Shown: positions 6,152-6,478 of the stretch, piece after piece | Position numbering within the stretch: position 1 is the first letter of the stretch | Layout: the number at the start of each line of letters is the position of its first letter | Assembly: GCA_943371425.1 (NCBI GenBank) | Contig: CALRUR010000044.1 | Coordinates: 1 to 6,478, forward strand | DNA length: 6,478 nt | From: CAJBVG01 sp943371425 | GTDB taxonomy: Bacteria; Bacteroidota; Bacteroidia; Sphingobacteriales; Sphingobacteriaceae | Direction of reading: 5' to 3' | The notes under the pieces: model-generated | Told to the model about the DNA's origin: nothing | Databases searched by the model: none | The model's input: the letters and a program-made list of their open reading frames with translations, nothing else | Position numbers and translations under genes: made by a program

Positions 6152-6478
6152 ATGATTTTTACTCTCAAAGAAATAATTATATTCACGCTATTAACCCAAT
6201 GTATTACTCATGGAATTATATTATTTATAATTAATAAAAAACAAGTTAATCAAAATCAGAACCTATCTATAATTCTGTTCCTGATATCCTTTCAGATGAT
6301 TTTAAACTTAATTGTTGATAGGATAGAACATTCTAACTTTCCTAGAATAATATTTAATTTAAGTTTTGCTTATTTACCCACATTGTATTTTTATGTAAAT
6401 GGTATCATTTATAAAGACATCATCCCATTAAAAAGCAAAATACTGCATTATGTTCCAGTACTTTTATTTACTTTAATT
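6152..6478 (+). CDS. N-terminal membrane domain of a probable AraC-family transcriptional regulator, 3' truncated
   Basis: An open frame of 109 codons runs from the ATG at 6152 to the window edge with no stop. Hydrophobic segments lie at about residues 7-27, 38-55, 66-87 and 97-109. Their order and spacing, with N/K/Q-rich loops, then LPTLYFYVNG (75-84), a charged loop and ILHYVP (97-102), resemble the multi-helix N-terminus of Bacteroidota AraC-type regulators, where a P-x-LYFYV and a later L-x-HF/Y-x-P motif are usual. In that family a C-terminal double helix-turn-helix domain follows on the cytoplasmic side; it would lie outside the window, so the DNA-binding function is inferred. A LytTR-type or unrelated membrane protein is possible. 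It is divergent from the kinase, which may suggest a shared regulatory theme. Confidence 0.6.
   Translation, partial: MIFTLKEIIIFTLLTQCITHGIILFIINKKQVNQNQNLSIILFLISFQMILNLIVDRIEHSNFPRIIFNLSFAYLPTLYFYVNGIIYKDIIPLKSKILHYVPVLLFTLI

Noticed and set aside
6079..6234. Plus-strand 51-codon frame starting ATGAATATC within the palindrome
   Set aside because: It overlaps the better-supported frame at 6152 and has no membrane or domain pattern. Its product is compositionally unlike the neighbouring genes.

Overview
The window looks like a stretch of an AT-rich Bacteroidota chromosome. Four signs point there: a C-terminal type IX secretion (T9SS) type A sorting domain, a TPR-fronted histidine kinase with an HDLKSP H-box, the N-terminus of a membrane-anchored AraC-type regulator of the kind common in this phylum, and a perfect TAnnTTTG -7 promoter element. 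No genus can be named from the sequence.

Layout. Bases 1-3735 (+) are the 3' part of a very large secreted protein. The reading frame is open from base 1, so the true start lies outside the window. It has a long Gly/Asn/Thr/Ser-rich beta-strand repeat region, a GNPY-containing module typical of T9SS cargo, and the sorting domain. A strong hairpin terminator (3768-3804) follows. Bases 3793-5655 (-) hold a convergent 620-residue sensor kinase with a signal peptide, about seven predicted periplasmic TPRs, one membrane helix and complete HisKA/HATPase motifs. It starts at GTG, and its stop codon lies inside the terminator stem of its neighbour. Bases 5656-6151 are a very AT-rich intergenic region with no convincing protein gene. 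It does hold an orphan + strand terminator (5991-6023) preceded by a foldable segment (a possible small RNA), a perfect 19-bp palindrome (6078-6096), three copies of TTAAGAAT, and a Bacteroidota-type -7 box. Bases 6152-6478 (+) are the 5' end of a membrane protein that runs off the window, best read as the membrane domain of an AraC-family regulator.

How they may work together (inference). The kinase and the AraC-like gene are divergent and share an intergenic region with candidate operators, so both are plausible parts of an envelope or environment-sensing circuit. The T9SS adhesin-like protein is a separate transcription unit. No response regulator, transposase, integrase, CRISPR array, tRNA or rRNA is visible. 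I found no clear sign of an unprecedented system. The least explained part is the structured intergenic segment ending in the orphan terminator.
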